DNA of 6,075 nt, taken from contig NZ_JASLCN010000040.1 of the NCBI RefSeq assembly GCF_030151805.1, positions 1 through 6,075 of the forward strand. The letters run 5' to 3'. Source of the stretch: Fluviicola sp. (GTDB lineage Bacteria; Bacteroidota; Bacteroidia; Flavobacteriales_D; Crocinitomicaceae). The translations under genes and the position numbers were made by a program. The stretch's first letter is position 1, and each line of letters starts with the position of its first letter. Shown piece after piece: positions 6,043 through 6,075 of this stretch. The notes under the pieces were generated by a model. The model ran no database searches, had not been told where the DNA came from, and saw only the letters and a list, made by a program, of their open reading frames with translations.

Positions 6043-6075
6043 AACCGCTAATCCGGCTTTGAACTAGTAATTTTT

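Overview
The window looks like a chromosomal segment of a Bacteroidota bacterium, probably of the flavobacterial side. The reasons are moderate, A/T-leaning composition, starts with little Shine-Dalgarno signal, promoter elements of the Bacteroidota type (TAnnTTTG), and protein families typical of that phylum: a large HEFGH M48 peptidase, a small lipocalin-like protein and a minimal Usp-like protein. No finer taxonomic claim can be supported. There are no RNA genes, insertion sequences, CRISPR arrays or clear prophage signs.

Left part (1-3304, + strand). The window opens in the last 26 codons of an OmpR/PhoB-type response regulator, whose stop overlaps by ATGA the start of its partner sensor histidine kinase (80-1450). 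A 93-bp gap follows. It holds four 11-bp direct repeats (1472-1515) immediately upstream of a Bacteroidota-type -7 element (1520-1527), an arrangement expected for an OmpR-family activator site. Behind this promoter lie three tightly packed genes: a degenerate Usp-like protein (1544-2026), a small membrane-anchored lipocalin-like protein (2023-2484, 4-bp overlap) and a DUF1275/YoaK-like six-helix membrane protein (2486-3304, 1-bp gap). The simplest reading is that the two-component system controls this three-gene output operon. The signal sensed and the job of the output genes cannot be read from sequence.

Right part (3313-6075, - strand). trmD (3313-4005), for tRNA m1G37 methylation, converges tail to tail on the DUF1275 gene with only 8 bp between the stops. 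It has a perfect TAnnTTTG box four bases from its ATG, suggesting its own promoter and an almost leaderless mRNA. Upstream of it on the same strand is a 665-codon membrane M48 metallopeptidase (4045-6042). Its N-terminal boundary is unclear: there is no ATG, the first usable start is TTG, and an in-frame TAG lies eight codons above it. These two genes are housekeeping or envelope functions and show no evident link to the left-hand cassette.

The most promising item is the predicted response-regulator binding array and the uncharacterised Usp/lipocalin-like/DUF1275 cassette it appears to control. I do not see evidence of a defence system, toxin-antitoxin pair or mobile element.
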